Below, piece by piece: positions 8,265 to 16,201 of a DNA stretch of 24,764 bases. The position numbers and the translations under genes are program-made. Under the pieces are notes generated by a model that was not told where the DNA came from, made no database searches, and was given only the letters and a program-made list of their open reading frames with translations. The stretch is from a virus. The DNA lies in IMG/VR virus record IMGVR_UViG_3300042892_001165, positions 1 to 24,764 of that record. One strand, written 5' to 3'. Position 1 is the first letter of the stretch. Every line of letters starts with the position of its first letter.

Positions 8265-9092
8265 TTAATATTTAGTTTTCTTTCCTCCTCCAGTATGATA
8301 GATTTCTAAACCAGATTCATCATCAAAATGTTTCTTCATTGCTTGAACATTCCTTAAGTCATCATCTGAAAAACCAATATAAGGAACAAAATAATTGCTA
8401 ATCTTATTTTTCATAAATGCCTTTTCTTGTAATTGTCTAGAAAGGTTTTGAACGTAGGTCATAAATTCTTTCATAGCATCTACTTTTAATTGTTCAGGGT
8501 TGGCAGCCGAACCTTGACCGAAACTTACAGGGTGATATCTATTCATATCTAAATAAGATCGTACTAGTTCATCGTCAGACAAATCTTCCTCATCAGCCAA
8601 TTCTCTATACTTTTTTAAGTTTTTAACCAATTCTTTTTCACTAATACCGTGTTTGTTTTTCTTAATAAGATTATAAACAGCATTTTTAAGAATGGTTGGG
8701 GTGTGTCCCCTTGCTGTAATGATTGAAAAGACCGACCCGTTATTAACCGCCTCAACAAAATCGTCCCATGCCGGTCCTGTAGGTGCTTTCATTGCATCTC
8801 TTAAGAAACCTTCATCTCCAGGTACATTGAAGTCTCTGAACGGATTTTCATCAAAACCAACTATAGTGTGTCCCTCATAATCAAAAGGTTCTTTCCCGAT
8901 CTCAGTTCTGTATTCTGCAAAATCTTCTGTGGACATACCAACAACTTTACCCTTATCGTCTTTAGTATAAATCTTTGTTGGCATATACATAAGGTTATCG
9001 TCCCAATCAAAAGCATAATACTTCATCGTAGGTTTCATTTGATCGTGAATGATCTCCGAAATAATCTGTTTAACAACTTTTTTGTAATTCAT
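8265..9092 (-). CDS. HAD-superfamily phosphatase-like enzyme, possibly capsid-targeted
   Basis: 275 residues from the ATG at 9092. A GTG at 9107 is in frame, but it would place the TATTTAT repeat inside the gene, so the ATG is preferred. HAD motifs: KYYAFDWDDNLMYMPTKIY with Asp29/Asp31 as nucleophile and general acid (DxD), FSIITARGHTP with Thr126 as motif II, and YIGFSDDDLRNVQAMKKHF with Asp243-245 as the Mg-binding acidic motif. A helical insert of about 100 residues separates motifs II and III, suggesting a C2-type cap or recognition domain. The substrate is unknown; phosphate on a nucleic acid end or a nucleotide is possible. The first 13 residues, MNYKKVVKQIISE, resemble the T4 capsid-targeting leader. 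The gene is inserted between sheath and tube, an unusual place for an enzyme, behind the sheath terminator and its own promoter-like motif. Confidence 0.65.
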   Translation of the reverse strand: MNYKKVVKQIISEIIHDQMKPTMKYYAFDWDDNLMYMPTKIYTKDDKGKVVGMSTEDFAEYRTEIGKEPFDYEGHTIVGFDENPFRDFNVPGDEGFLRDAMKAPTGPAWDDFVEAVNNGSVFSIITARGHTPTILKNAVYNLIKKNKHGISEKELVKNLKKYRELADEEDLSDDELVRSYLDMNRYHPVSFGQGSAANPEQLKVDAMKEFMTYVQNLSRQLQEKAFMKNKISNYFVPYIGFSDDDLRNVQAMKKHFDDESGLEIYHTGGGKKTKY

Positions 9093-9107
9093 ATAAATAA
9101 ATATCAC

Positions 9108-9115
9108 TATAAATA
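9108..9115 (-). promoter_or_regulatory. TATTTATA promoter-like motif before the HAD gene
   Basis: Minus strand TATTTATA ends 15 nt before the ATG at 9092. A second copy, GATATTTATTTAT, follows and abuts the start codon. The motif overlaps the T-run of the sheath terminator. Confidence 0.45.
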
Positions 9116-9145
9116 AAAAAAGGGGAAACTTTCGTCCCCCCTTTT
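9111..9145 (-). terminator. Rho-independent terminator after the sheath gene
   Basis: On the minus strand AAAAGGGG pairs with CCCCTTTT around a loop GGACGAAAGTTT, followed by TTTATTT. It lies about 20 nt after the sheath stop codon. Confidence 0.8.
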
Positions 9146-9164
9146 CATATGAATATAAACCAAC

Positions 9165-12100
9165 TTATATATTCTCAAACGATGCTCCTGTCGGAGTAAT
9201 GTAGAATGTGATGTCGATGAATTCAAGTGATCTTGTAGGTTTGATATAAATCTTACCTGTCAATTGGTTTCTATCAATATCTTCAGGATCGTTGGATACC
9301 GTAACTCTAAAGTCATATAAACCTCGATCTCTTCTGATTGCATCTAAGATTGGATTAACCGCGTTTAAGAAATCTTGTCTTACTTGTGCGTCGTTTTGTT
9401 CAAACAATAATCTTACAGATACTGCTGATATCAATTTACGAGCTTGTAGTAACAATCTTCTTACGTTAATTCTGTCAAGAGCAGATTCTCTAACTTGTAA
9501 AGTTTTGTTACCCCAAATTACCGTACCTACATCAGAGAAGGTTGCAATTGGGTTAATTCTACCTATGTAAAGAATGTCTCTATCTTCTTGAGTTAACTTC
9601 TTACGAGCTTTAATACAATTAACAATACCACGAGTGTAACCCGCCGCCGCGAACCAAGGGAATGCGATGTTATCTGTTAATGCCAAGTTTCTCGTAACCT
9701 CTGCTGTTGGTGGGATGTAGATTTGAGTGTTATTAACACTATCTCTTGTCAATACCCACGGATAGTAAGTAGCGGTGTAGTTAGAGTCAATTCCTGTGTT
9801 GTCTAAGTTGTCAACCGCCTCAGTTGGGTAGATTAAATAATCTTGTCCGTTAAGAGAAGGAACATACATATCAACGTCAGGTGTAGTACACACATAAAGC
9901 GAATCCGCTCTGTTGAACTCAATCATCTCAATTGCTGACTCAACCAAGTTACTATTGTTAACATAATCAATACCCGGTGTTACAAACACGTTGATGTTTA
10001 CCGCTTCAGGGTTTGCAAATGTTTGTTGACCTAACAAGTATGCGTAGTAGTCAGAGTTTGCAAAGTTTTGAGTTCCATCACCTAAAGAAATTTCTTTAAA
10101 TGCTCCCCATCCTGTAGCGTTAGGGTATCTTGTAGAAGGACAAGCCCCTCTTAAGAATCCGGTTCTACCAATTTGGAAATTATCAGTGTTTGTTCTCCAC
10201 TCTCTGTAGATATCCCATCCGTCAAAACCACCTTGTACTAAGAATGTGAACTTACGAGCGAACAATCTATAGTAAGCGTTTGTTGGTAATTCAGGATCAG
10301 TAATGAATGGTGAATTACCACAGATGAATCTTGGGTCACCACTTGTTGAGAACTCAGGTCCGATTGTTAAACCACTTGCATTTACATCCATGTGGAAACC
10401 AGCTGATCTGTAATTAAATGGTAAACCATCAATATCACAAGTGTTGATTGGGTTTCTCTTACCAACATATTCGAAATATGCCGGATCCCAACCTAAACTA
10501 TTAGATATACCTAAGTAAGTTCTTCTTACGTTATCTCCTGGGCTAATTAAAGCATCATCATTACCCGTTGATAAACCAAATGGTGGGTTATAGATAACTT
10601 CACCAGGGAAGTCGTATTTACCTTTGATAATTGGGAATGGTGAACTAGCACCCGCATAATTTCTAAAGTTGAATCCGTTAAATCCACAAGGTAATGCGTC
10701 GATCGGAGCGTCTTCACTCATTTCAACCATAACATATTTAGAGTTCAATGCGTACTCACCATCTAATGTACCAATCTTATTAGCAACGAAGTTGTTTTCA
10801 GTTGGGTTCATTGAACAGTTTGTAAATTTCTCTATAACAACTGGATTTGCATCAGTATCAAAATAATCACGGATCAATACATCAAAAGTTAAATTGTTGT
10901 AAGTTTGATTAATGATTGAGATTTTAATTAATGTGTTTGCCGCGTCACCATCGGATACTGTATAGAATCTAAATAAGTCATAAACTTTATTACCTCTTAA
11001 TTCAGATACCACATAAGGTGAAGCCGGTGTTTGCCATTTGTCTAAGTACCAACCAATTGAGTTAGCGTCACCACTCTGTGCTGATTCTAAAGCGATTAAG
11101 TTAGGGTTTAAACCTTTGATATAACCTTTTCTCCAAGAGTAATTTAAGAATGATTGGAATACCTCTTCAGCAAAAACAGGAACTTCAATTCTTGGTTTTT
11201 GGAAGTTAGTAATACCGAACACTTTAGTTACGTATTCAGGATCATTTTGAGTTAACGATGTTTCGAACTTAAATGCCGTACCGAATTTGTCTGTCACATT
11301 AACACCGAATGTTAGGTATGGATTTTTAAGAACACCAGCATATTGACCTGCCATATCTAATGTTACTTCAGATGTACCTGTCACAGAATATGCTGGGTTA
11401 TTATCTGTTGTATATGTAGATATACCTCTTGATCTTAATGTGCTAACAACAACGTTATCGTAATCAACATAAGATGTACCTGTATAATAGTATATCTTAC
11501 CAACAATAGTACCTGAATAACAATCTATGTTTACAGGTGTTGGTGTAGGTGTTGGTGATGTGAAAGGTGAAGGTGTAATACAAGGATTAACAAACGACGG
11601 AGTCGGTGTTGGTGATGCGGTTACTCCTGGTGTAGGTGTTGGGTTAGGGAAATATGCCGTTAAACCTGACACATACGTAAAGAATGAGAAACCAGAATAA
11701 TTTGTATTACCATTATTGTTAAATAATGCGTAGTACCAAGAGTCGTTAAGTGGTGATAATAAATCAGTTTCATCTAACGATACTGAAGGAACTTCAAATA
11801 CATTAGTTTCAACATTAAATCCTGAACCATTTAAAACATCATAATCATCAGTTGCAATAGAACCGAAGTATGCGATTTGTTCGTCTTCCGCAGTATACGG
11901 ATTAGAACTTGTGATTATGTTAAAAATTAAGTTTTGGATTTGAGTATTTAATGTTGAAGTATCTCCATTAAACTCTTCGTATTGACTTAATAATAAACTT
12001 TCAATTTCTGGTGGGAATGATGTTTGATAACCAATAGTTGTTGAACTATTTGTACATCCGGTGAACTCAACACTGAATGTTAATTCTTTTGGTGTTACAC

Positions 12101-12515
12101 AAGTTGTTACACAAGTGGTAAAGTCAGTTACTGAACTTAAACACCATACATCAATCGTACTTGGGTCAACATTAGCTACAGTTGTGATAGACCAAGACGG
12201 TCCAGCATCGTAGCCAGATAAACCAAGAATTCTAGTTACAAACAATTGGTTAGATTGTTGTAAATATGCTTTTGCGATATACGCGGCTTCGTACTTTGGA
12301 ATCTGAGTATTAACAAATTTTTCAGGTGAGGTCCCACCGAATACGGTTTGGAATTCATCAAAACTTGTAATAAAGATTGGTTCAAAAGCCGGTCCTATCA
12401 AAGTTTCTCCCGCAATACCCAAAGTAGTAACTCCGACACTTTGTGCTACAAAGCTCAAGTCAACCTCTGAAGTATAGACGCCTGGTGAAACAAAAACCTT
12501 ACTGTTTGTTGCCAT
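9165..12515 (-). CDS. Contractile tail sheath protein, T4 gp18-like, with Pro/Thr-rich insert
   Basis: 1116 residues against 659 in T4 gp18. The N-terminus is a classic sheath start: FVSPGVYTSEVDLSFVAQS, GETLIGPAFEPIFITSFDEF, then FGG. The C-terminal about 130 residues carry the family core: VIWGNKTLQVRESALDRINV, RRLLLQARKLISAVSVRLLF, and late strands TGKIYIKPTRSLEFIDITFY before TPTGASFENI. The extra length is in the middle. About residues 288-330 form a low-complexity hinge (PTPTPGVTASPTPTP, then PFTSPTPTPTPVNIDC) with Cys on both sides, followed by beta-rich segments probably displayed on the tail surface. Sheath subunits wrap the tube and contract to drive it through the envelope. The gene has its own promoter-like motif, a 31-nt A/T-rich leader and a terminator, so it is probably a single highly expressed unit. 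Confidence 0.92.
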   Translation of the reverse strand: MATNSKVFVSPGVYTSEVDLSFVAQSVGVTTLGIAGETLIGPAFEPIFITSFDEFQTVFGGTSPEKFVNTQIPKYEAAYIAKAYLQQSNQLFVTRILGLSGYDAGPSWSITTVANVDPSTIDVWCLSSVTDFTTCVTTCVTPKELTFSVEFTGCTNSSTTIGYQTSFPPEIESLLLSQYEEFNGDTSTLNTQIQNLIFNIITSSNPYTAEDEQIAYFGSIATDDYDVLNGSGFNVETNVFEVPSVSLDETDLLSPLNDSWYYALFNNNGNTNYSGFSFFTYVSGLTAYFPNPTPTPGVTASPTPTPSFVNPCITPSPFTSPTPTPTPVNIDCYSGTIVGKIYYYTGTSYVDYDNVVVSTLRSRGISTYTTDNNPAYSVTGTSEVTLDMAGQYAGVLKNPYLTFGVNVTDKFGTAFKFETSLTQNDPEYVTKVFGITNFQKPRIEVPVFAEEVFQSFLNYSWRKGYIKGLNPNLIALESAQSGDANSIGWYLDKWQTPASPYVVSELRGNKVYDLFRFYTVSDGDAANTLIKISIINQTYNNLTFDVLIRDYFDTDANPVVIEKFTNCSMNPTENNFVANKIGTLDGEYALNSKYVMVEMSEDAPIDALPCGFNGFNFRNYAGASSPFPIIKGKYDFPGEVIYNPPFGLSTGNDDALISPGDNVRRTYLGISNSLGWDPAYFEYVGKRNPINTCDIDGLPFNYRSAGFHMDVNASGLTIGPEFSTSGDPRFICGNSPFITDPELPTNAYYRLFARKFTFLVQGGFDGWDIYREWRTNTDNFQIGRTGFLRGACPSTRYPNATGWGAFKEISLGDGTQNFANSDYYAYLLGQQTFANPEAVNINVFVTPGIDYVNNSNLVESAIEMIEFNRADSLYVCTTPDVDMYVPSLNGQDYLIYPTEAVDNLDNTGIDSNYTATYYPWVLTRDSVNNTQIYIPPTAEVTRNLALTDNIAFPWFAAAGYTRGIVNCIKARKKLTQEDRDILYIGRINPIATFSDVGTVIWGNKTLQVRESALDRINVRRLLLQARKLISAVSVRLLFEQNDAQVRQDFLNAVNPILDAIRRDRGLYDFRVTVSNDPEDIDRNQLTGKIYIKPTRSLEFIDITFYITPTGASFENI
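11525..11650 (-). repeat. Degenerate Pro/Thr-coding repeats inside the sheath gene
   Basis: The plus strand shows imperfect iterations of GGTGTTGGTGTAGGTGTTGG, read on the minus strand as CCA/CCT and ACA/ACC codons. The tract splits into two blocks separated by a Cys-containing stretch. Similar DNA occurs at 23040-23158. Confidence 0.7.
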
Positions 12516-12546
12516 ACTATAAATTTCTTTTATTTATTTATTTTCC

Positions 12547-12554
12547 TATAAATA
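12547..12554 (-). promoter_or_regulatory. TATTTATA promoter-like motif before the sheath gene
   Basis: Minus strand reads AGTATTTATAGG, 31 nt before the sheath ATG. It is arranged back to back with a plus-strand copy 36 bp away, so the 120-bp gap is a divergent promoter region. Confidence 0.5.
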
Positions 12555-12590
12555 CTTGTCAAAACACGAAAAACTTTACATTATAGAAAG

Positions 12591-12598
12591 TATTTATA
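12591..12598 (+). promoter_or_regulatory. TATTTATA promoter-like motif before the ribbon-helix-helix gene
   Basis: Plus strand reads AGTATTTATATTTTGG, 37 nt before the ATG at 12636. It shares the AGTATTTATA core with the divergent sheath motif. Confidence 0.45.
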
Positions 12599-12611
12599 TT
12601 TTGGTAAGATT

Positions 12612-12632
12612 TTATTCTGCCTTAATTCTGCC
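12612..12632 (+). promoter_or_regulatory. Tandem operator-like direct repeats
   Basis: TTATTCTGCC (12612-12621) is followed at once by TTAATTCTGCC (12622-12632), ending 3 nt before the ATG of the small gene. The TTCTGCC cores are 11 bp apart, one DNA turn, as in sites bound by ribbon-helix-helix dimers. Binding here would cover the leader and start region of the small gene. Confidence 0.4.
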
Positions 12633-12635
12633 CCT

Positions 12636-12800
12636 ATGTCTAAAGATAATAAGAAGATAAAAAACCTTAAAATTGACGTTGATGTTCACGGTGTCCTGAA
12701 GGCATATTGTGACAAACGTGGTATTAAAATGTATAGGTTTTTGGAGAACTTAATTATGGAAAAATGTCAAGAAAAAAAAGACATTTATGGGGAACGTTAA
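12636..12800 (+). CDS. Small ribbon-helix-helix (Arc/CopG-like) DNA-binding protein
   Basis: 54 residues starting at an ATG. A lysine-rich N-terminus (MSKDNKKIKNLK) leads into a short strand, KIDVDVHG, then helix VLKAYCDKRG, turn IKMYR and helix FLENLIMEKCQEKK. Strand-helix-helix in about 45 residues with a basic arm is the ribbon-helix-helix layout; such proteins bind DNA as dimers through the paired strand. It is the only plus-strand gene in the 14-kb minus-strand tail region. Its stop codon overlaps the stop of the converging tail-terminator gene (TTAA at 12797-12800). The tandem repeats just before its start suggest that it regulates itself and perhaps the divergent sheath promoter. No T4 counterpart is recognised. 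The fold assignment rests on pattern alone. Confidence 0.6.
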   Translation: MSKDNKKIKNLKIDVDVHGVLKAYCDKRGIKMYRFLENLIMEKCQEKKDIYGER

Positions 12801-13834
12801 ATTAATTTCTGACTGAACGATAGTGATGTTGGCATATCGTCAATTAATTTAACAATATCAATCCTCAAATTATCATCAGTATTAATTTGTATTTCAGTTA
12901 CATCATCACCATAATAATTGTCGTTAATGTAAACCGAATATGATTCGATGTTTTCCGATTGTTCAAAATATAAATTACAAGTGTAACTGAAAAAATATTC
13001 CTGACTATCAACACCTAAAGGATAATTAAACCCAATTGTTTCAAGTTGTGTTGGTTGTTGTCTTTTTTGTGGTCGTTTAACAGGTCTTTGATCCACCTCA
13101 TACATTTGGAATGCTCTTGAAATTGCCGGTGTTACCTCAAAATCGTTTTCGTCCATTAAGAATCCCATCATAGTGAATTCATATTTTTGGATATAATATT
13201 TTCTTTTTTCTAAATCTAAAGATGATTCATCGGAGAACCCGTCATTTATAATTGGAATGTAGTGTCCTTTAATTACTTGATACGCTTGTCTTGATGCGAA
13301 CGTTTCCATAACTCTTTGGTTAAGGGTGTTCGCCTCCCTCATTCTATTACAGATAATTGCAACCGTAAATTTAATATCAATAGGAACTGGCTGAGGTATT
13401 TTGTAAATGTCAGCACCAACTCTATTACCGTCCCAAGTCGGAACTTCCATATAATAATACATTCTCCTGTTTGGTATGTTATACATAACCGCAGGATTGT
13501 TTCCGTATTTAACTTCAGGATTTCTGATTACCGTAATGAATGGAGGTTCGACGTTCTTATCTATATTTTGAAAGTCCCACGTCTCAACAAACTGTGACCA
13601 GTTTTGAGTTGTCACCAAAATATCAACAACAGGTATTGTTTTACCTTCGGAAGTTATGTTAAATTTTTCCTTAACAAAATCTAAAAACCCACCATCCAAA
13701 TCGGCATGCAACAAAGATTTAGGAAGGTAAGTACCGTCCTTTGTGATCATGTCCTTTATTTGTTCCCTTCTCGGTAAAAGAGTTTTGGGGTACGTTAAAG
13801 GTAATGTTGGTTTAACTTTTTTTGGTAATGCCAT
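12797..13834 (-). CDS. Tail terminator / sheath stabiliser candidate (gp15-like)
   Basis: 345 residues. The central part (about 105-235) is the most recognisable: NIPNRRMYYYMEVPTWDG, QPVPIDIKFTVAIICNRMRE, then ASRQAYQVIKGHYIPI and KYEFTMMGFLMDENDFEV, a beta-rich segment similar to T4-type gp15 and related sheath-terminator proteins. The N-terminus is Pro/Lys-rich (MALPKKVKPTLPLTYPKTLL), and a basic stretch RPVKRPQKRQQ (about 252-262) joins an extra C-terminal beta domain. The ATG overlaps the stop of the preceding neck gene by one base (TAATG), so translation is probably coupled. In T4 the order is 13-14-15 before sheath and tube; this gene occupies the gp15 place in front of the sheath. T4 gp15 is shorter (272). 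Family identity is inferred from order plus pattern and is not certain. Confidence 0.5.
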   Translation of the reverse strand: MALPKKVKPTLPLTYPKTLLPRREQIKDMITKDGTYLPKSLLHADLDGGFLDFVKEKFNITSEGKTIPVVDILVTTQNWSQFVETWDFQNIDKNVEPPFITVIRNPEVKYGNNPAVMYNIPNRRMYYYMEVPTWDGNRVGADIYKIPQPVPIDIKFTVAIICNRMREANTLNQRVMETFASRQAYQVIKGHYIPIINDGFSDESSLDLEKRKYYIQKYEFTMMGFLMDENDFEVTPAISRAFQMYEVDQRPVKRPQKRQQPTQLETIGFNYPLGVDSQEYFFSYTCNLYFEQSENIESYSVYINDNYYGDDVTEIQINTDDNLRIDIVKLIDDMPTSLSFSQKLI

Positions 13835-14346
13835 TATAATCCTCTAAATTCATTTGGTCCAACAGGAGCCGCGATTATGGTTTTGTAAAATGGTTTGTAT
13901 CCTTTGTATGTGTGTTTCAAATCCGATACCACACGACCATCATTAACAACCGTATAATATCTAACAAAGTTTTCACTATCGTAATATCCTATATAATCAC
14001 CAAAATCAATATCAATATCTAAGTCGTTTAAAGTTTTAATATAAACAGAAACTGTAATATTACCCGGCTCTAATTGATCTATTCTTGTTGACCCCAACAT
14101 TTTATTTTCAGGTGCCGCAATCCCAACATAAGCATTAAACTCAACAGGTGGTAAATATTTGATCCCATCTTGGACCACCTCACCATAAACGTCATCAGTT
14201 TTTATTTTGTTTTTATCGACTCTATAAAGAACACAAGTGAAGTTCATATCACCAATTAACCATTCTTGACCCATCCCAACCTCAAGGTTAAAATCGTTCT
14301 CACCAAAAAATTTACCTAATCTACTAATTGGAACACTACCATTCAT
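13834..14346 (-). CDS. Neck / head-closure protein candidate (gp14-like)
   Basis: 170 residues, first gene of the minus-strand neck-tail block. It reads as a compact beta protein: VGMGQEWLIGDMNFTCVLYR near the N-terminus, VEFNAYVGIAAPENKMLG, then DFGDYIGYYDSENFVRYYTV, and a C-terminal YKGYKPFYKTIIAAPVGPNE. The last part resembles the C-terminus of T4-like gp14 neck proteins as I recall them, and gene order (directly before the gp15-like gene) supports this. T4 gp14 is longer (256), so the identification is tentative; a siphovirus-type head-tail connector is the alternative. It would join the portal vertex to the tail. It starts at an ATG 14 nt behind a TATTTATC motif and is coupled to the next gene through TAATG. 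Confidence 0.45.
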   Translation of the reverse strand: MNGSVPISRLGKFFGENDFNLEVGMGQEWLIGDMNFTCVLYRVDKNKIKTDDVYGEVVQDGIKYLPPVEFNAYVGIAAPENKMLGSTRIDQLEPGNITVSVYIKTLNDLDIDIDFGDYIGYYDSENFVRYYTVVNDGRVVSDLKHTYKGYKPFYKTIIAAPVGPNEFRGL

Positions 14347-14360
14347 ATTGATCTTTTATT

Positions 14361-14368
14361 GATAAATA
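14361..14368 (-). promoter_or_regulatory. TATTTATC promoter-like motif before the neck operon
   Basis: Minus strand reads GAATATTTATCAATAAAAG, 14 nt before the ATG at 14346. It shares the 56-bp divergent gap with a plus-strand variant TATTTTTA (14382-14389) lying 13 nt before the helicase start. Confidence 0.5.
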
Positions 14369-14402
14369 TTCTTTTTATGATTATTTTTAATAAAAACAAA
14401 TT

Positions 14403-16172
14403 TTGGATAACACTAAAACACTTATTGAACATAAGGCTTTGGATTTACTTGAGGTATATAGTGGAGCAAATAACTACATTCTATATCTAAAACACAAGAA
14501 AGAAGTGTCAAGTAAATTTTATCCTACAAGAAGTCAGGCTGAATATATTACAACATATTATGACACCGCACCAAAGGTTGCTCGTAAATGGGTTGAGTTA
14601 GACACATACTTCGCAAAAAAGTTCGCAGAAGAAAAATATCTACTACAAGTTCCTGAACAAATTTACGTTGAGAAACTTTTGGTTGAAAAAGAAAAATCAT
14701 ATCATGTTTGGGGAAAGTTTTTTGATTCAGACAAATTAAGTGAGCTTTGGGTACCAAAATCGGCACTCATCAAAACCCATAAAGTTGAGTCCGTTAGTAT
14801 TGATTACTCAAAGTATTCTCACCGACCACCATTAGAACATCAAAAAATCGCAATTGAAAAATTAGCAGGTTCAAAACGATTTATTCTTGCCGATGATATG
14901 GGTCTTGGTAAAACAACATCAACAATTATCGCAGCGTTAGAGGCGGGTTCTAAAAAAGTTCTCATTGTGTGTCCCGCGTCTTTAAAGATAAATTGGCAAA
15001 GAGAAATCGCAAATTATTCAGATAGACCTGTTTTTATTGCGGAAGGAAAGAAATTCTCAACCGAACATGATTTTGTTATTATAAATTACGACATCCTTAA
15101 AAACTTTCACGACTCAGACCCAAAGAAAAAAGATGAGTCATTATTATTGCAGAGTGGATTTGATTTAGTGATTTTGGATGAAGCACATATGATCTCAAAT
15201 GTTCAAGCACAAAGAACAAAGATCATAAATAGTTTTGCAAAAAAAGTAGATAAGGTTTGGTTATTAACGGGAACACCTATGACATCTCGTCCTATGAACT
15301 ACTACAACTTATTGAACTTAATCGAGAGTCCTGTTGCTCAGAATTGGAAAGCATACGCAATTAGATATTGTCAAGGGTTTCAATTCACTGCCGGTAAAAG
15401 AAAGGTTTGGAACGTAATGGGAGCATCAAATCTTGAGGAATTAAGAGATAGAACATCAAAACAAATTCTTCGTAGATTAAAAGAGGAAGTTTTAGATTTA
15501 CCTGATAAAATTATCACACCTGTTTATTTGAGGTTAAAATCAAAAGAGTATGAAGATTTGATGGGTGAATATTTTGATTGGTATGATAGAAACCCTGATG
15601 AGTCATCATCTCTTACGGTTCAGTTCTCTAAACTAATGAAAGTTAGAAAGGTTATTGCAAATGAAAAAACAAAACAAACAATTGAGTTTGTTGAGAACAT
15701 TTTAGAACAAGGTAAGAAAGTTATTATATTCACCAACTTTACGGACACACTTCAAACGATCTATCAACATTTCGGAAAACAAGCGGTTTATCTTGATGGT
15801 AGTTGTTCTAATGCGGTTCGTCAACAAGCTGTTGACTCATTTCAAAACGATGATAAAACAAGAGTATTTGTTGGGAACTTAAAAGCCGCGGGTGTTGGTT
15901 TAACTTTAACTGCTGCTGAGGTTGTTATAATGAATGACTTGTCTTTTGTTCCCGCAGAACACGCGCAAGCTGAAGATAGAGCGTATCGTTATGGTCAAAA
16001 ATCTAATGTATTGGTTTATTATCCTTTGTTTGAAAATACAATAGAGGGGGCAATCTATGACATTCTAAATCGTAAAAAACAGATAATCAGAACCGTTATG
16101 GGTGACGAACAACCTGAAAATACCGGTGACATAGTTGAGGAAATCTTAAATCTAATTAATAAGAGACGATAA
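14403..16172 (+). CDS. SNF2-family DNA helicase/translocase
   Basis: 589 residues with all major SF2/SNF2 motifs: QKIAIEKLAG region (Q-like), motif I ILADDMGLGKT (Asp164-Thr171), Ia VLIVCPASLKINW, II LVILDEAHMIS (DEAH 259-262), III WLLTGTPMTSRP, IV KKVIIFTNFTDTLQ, V AAGVGLTLTAAEVVI and VI AEDRAYRYGQ (523-532). It is closest in type to SMARCAL1/HARP-like annealing helicases and bacterial SNF2 proteins; in phages such enzymes take part in fork remodelling, recombination-dependent replication or repair, as UvsW does in T4. The N-terminal 140 residues carry no domain I know. The start is TTG: a TAA at 14391 closes the frame just upstream and no ATG follows nearby. It heads the plus-strand block, divergent from the neck genes. 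Confidence 0.88.
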   Translation: MDNTKTLIEHKALDLLEVYSGANNYILYLKHKKEVSSKFYPTRSQAEYITTYYDTAPKVARKWVELDTYFAKKFAEEKYLLQVPEQIYVEKLLVEKEKSYHVWGKFFDSDKLSELWVPKSALIKTHKVESVSIDYSKYSHRPPLEHQKIAIEKLAGSKRFILADDMGLGKTTSTIIAALEAGSKKVLIVCPASLKINWQREIANYSDRPVFIAEGKKFSTEHDFVIINYDILKNFHDSDPKKKDESLLLQSGFDLVILDEAHMISNVQAQRTKIINSFAKKVDKVWLLTGTPMTSRPMNYYNLLNLIESPVAQNWKAYAIRYCQGFQFTAGKRKVWNVMGASNLEELRDRTSKQILRRLKEEVLDLPDKIITPVYLRLKSKEYEDLMGEYFDWYDRNPDESSSLTVQFSKLMKVRKVIANEKTKQTIEFVENILEQGKKVIIFTNFTDTLQTIYQHFGKQAVYLDGSCSNAVRQQAVDSFQNDDKTRVFVGNLKAAGVGLTLTAAEVVIMNDLSFVPAEHAQAEDRAYRYGQKSNVLVYYPLFENTIEGAIYDILNRKKQIIRTVMGDEQPENTGDIVEEILNLINKRR

Positions 16173-16189
16173 TCTTTCGATTAAATGAA

Positions 16190-16197
16190 TATTTATC
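16190..16197 (+). promoter_or_regulatory. TATTTATC promoter-like motif before the fusion gene
   Basis: Plus strand reads GAATATTTATCAAAG, only 4 nt before the ATG at 16202, in the 29-bp gap after the helicase. If it acts as a promoter the transcript would start inside the gene or be leaderless, so the spacing is atypical. Confidence 0.35.
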
Positions 16198-16201
16198 AAA
16201 G

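Noticed and set aside
9093-9107. GTG at 9107 as start of the HAD gene
   Set aside because: It would place the TATTTAT repeat in coding sequence and add five residues ahead of a normal ATG start with a leader-like N-terminus.
11525-11650. Possible CRISPR-like or tandem repeat array
   Set aside because: Units are imperfect, in frame and encode Pro/Thr hinges; there are no constant repeats with unique spacers.
14377-14402. ATG at 14377 as start of the helicase
   Set aside because: It is in a different frame; the helicase frame is closed by TAA at 14391, leaving TTG at 14403 as the only good start.
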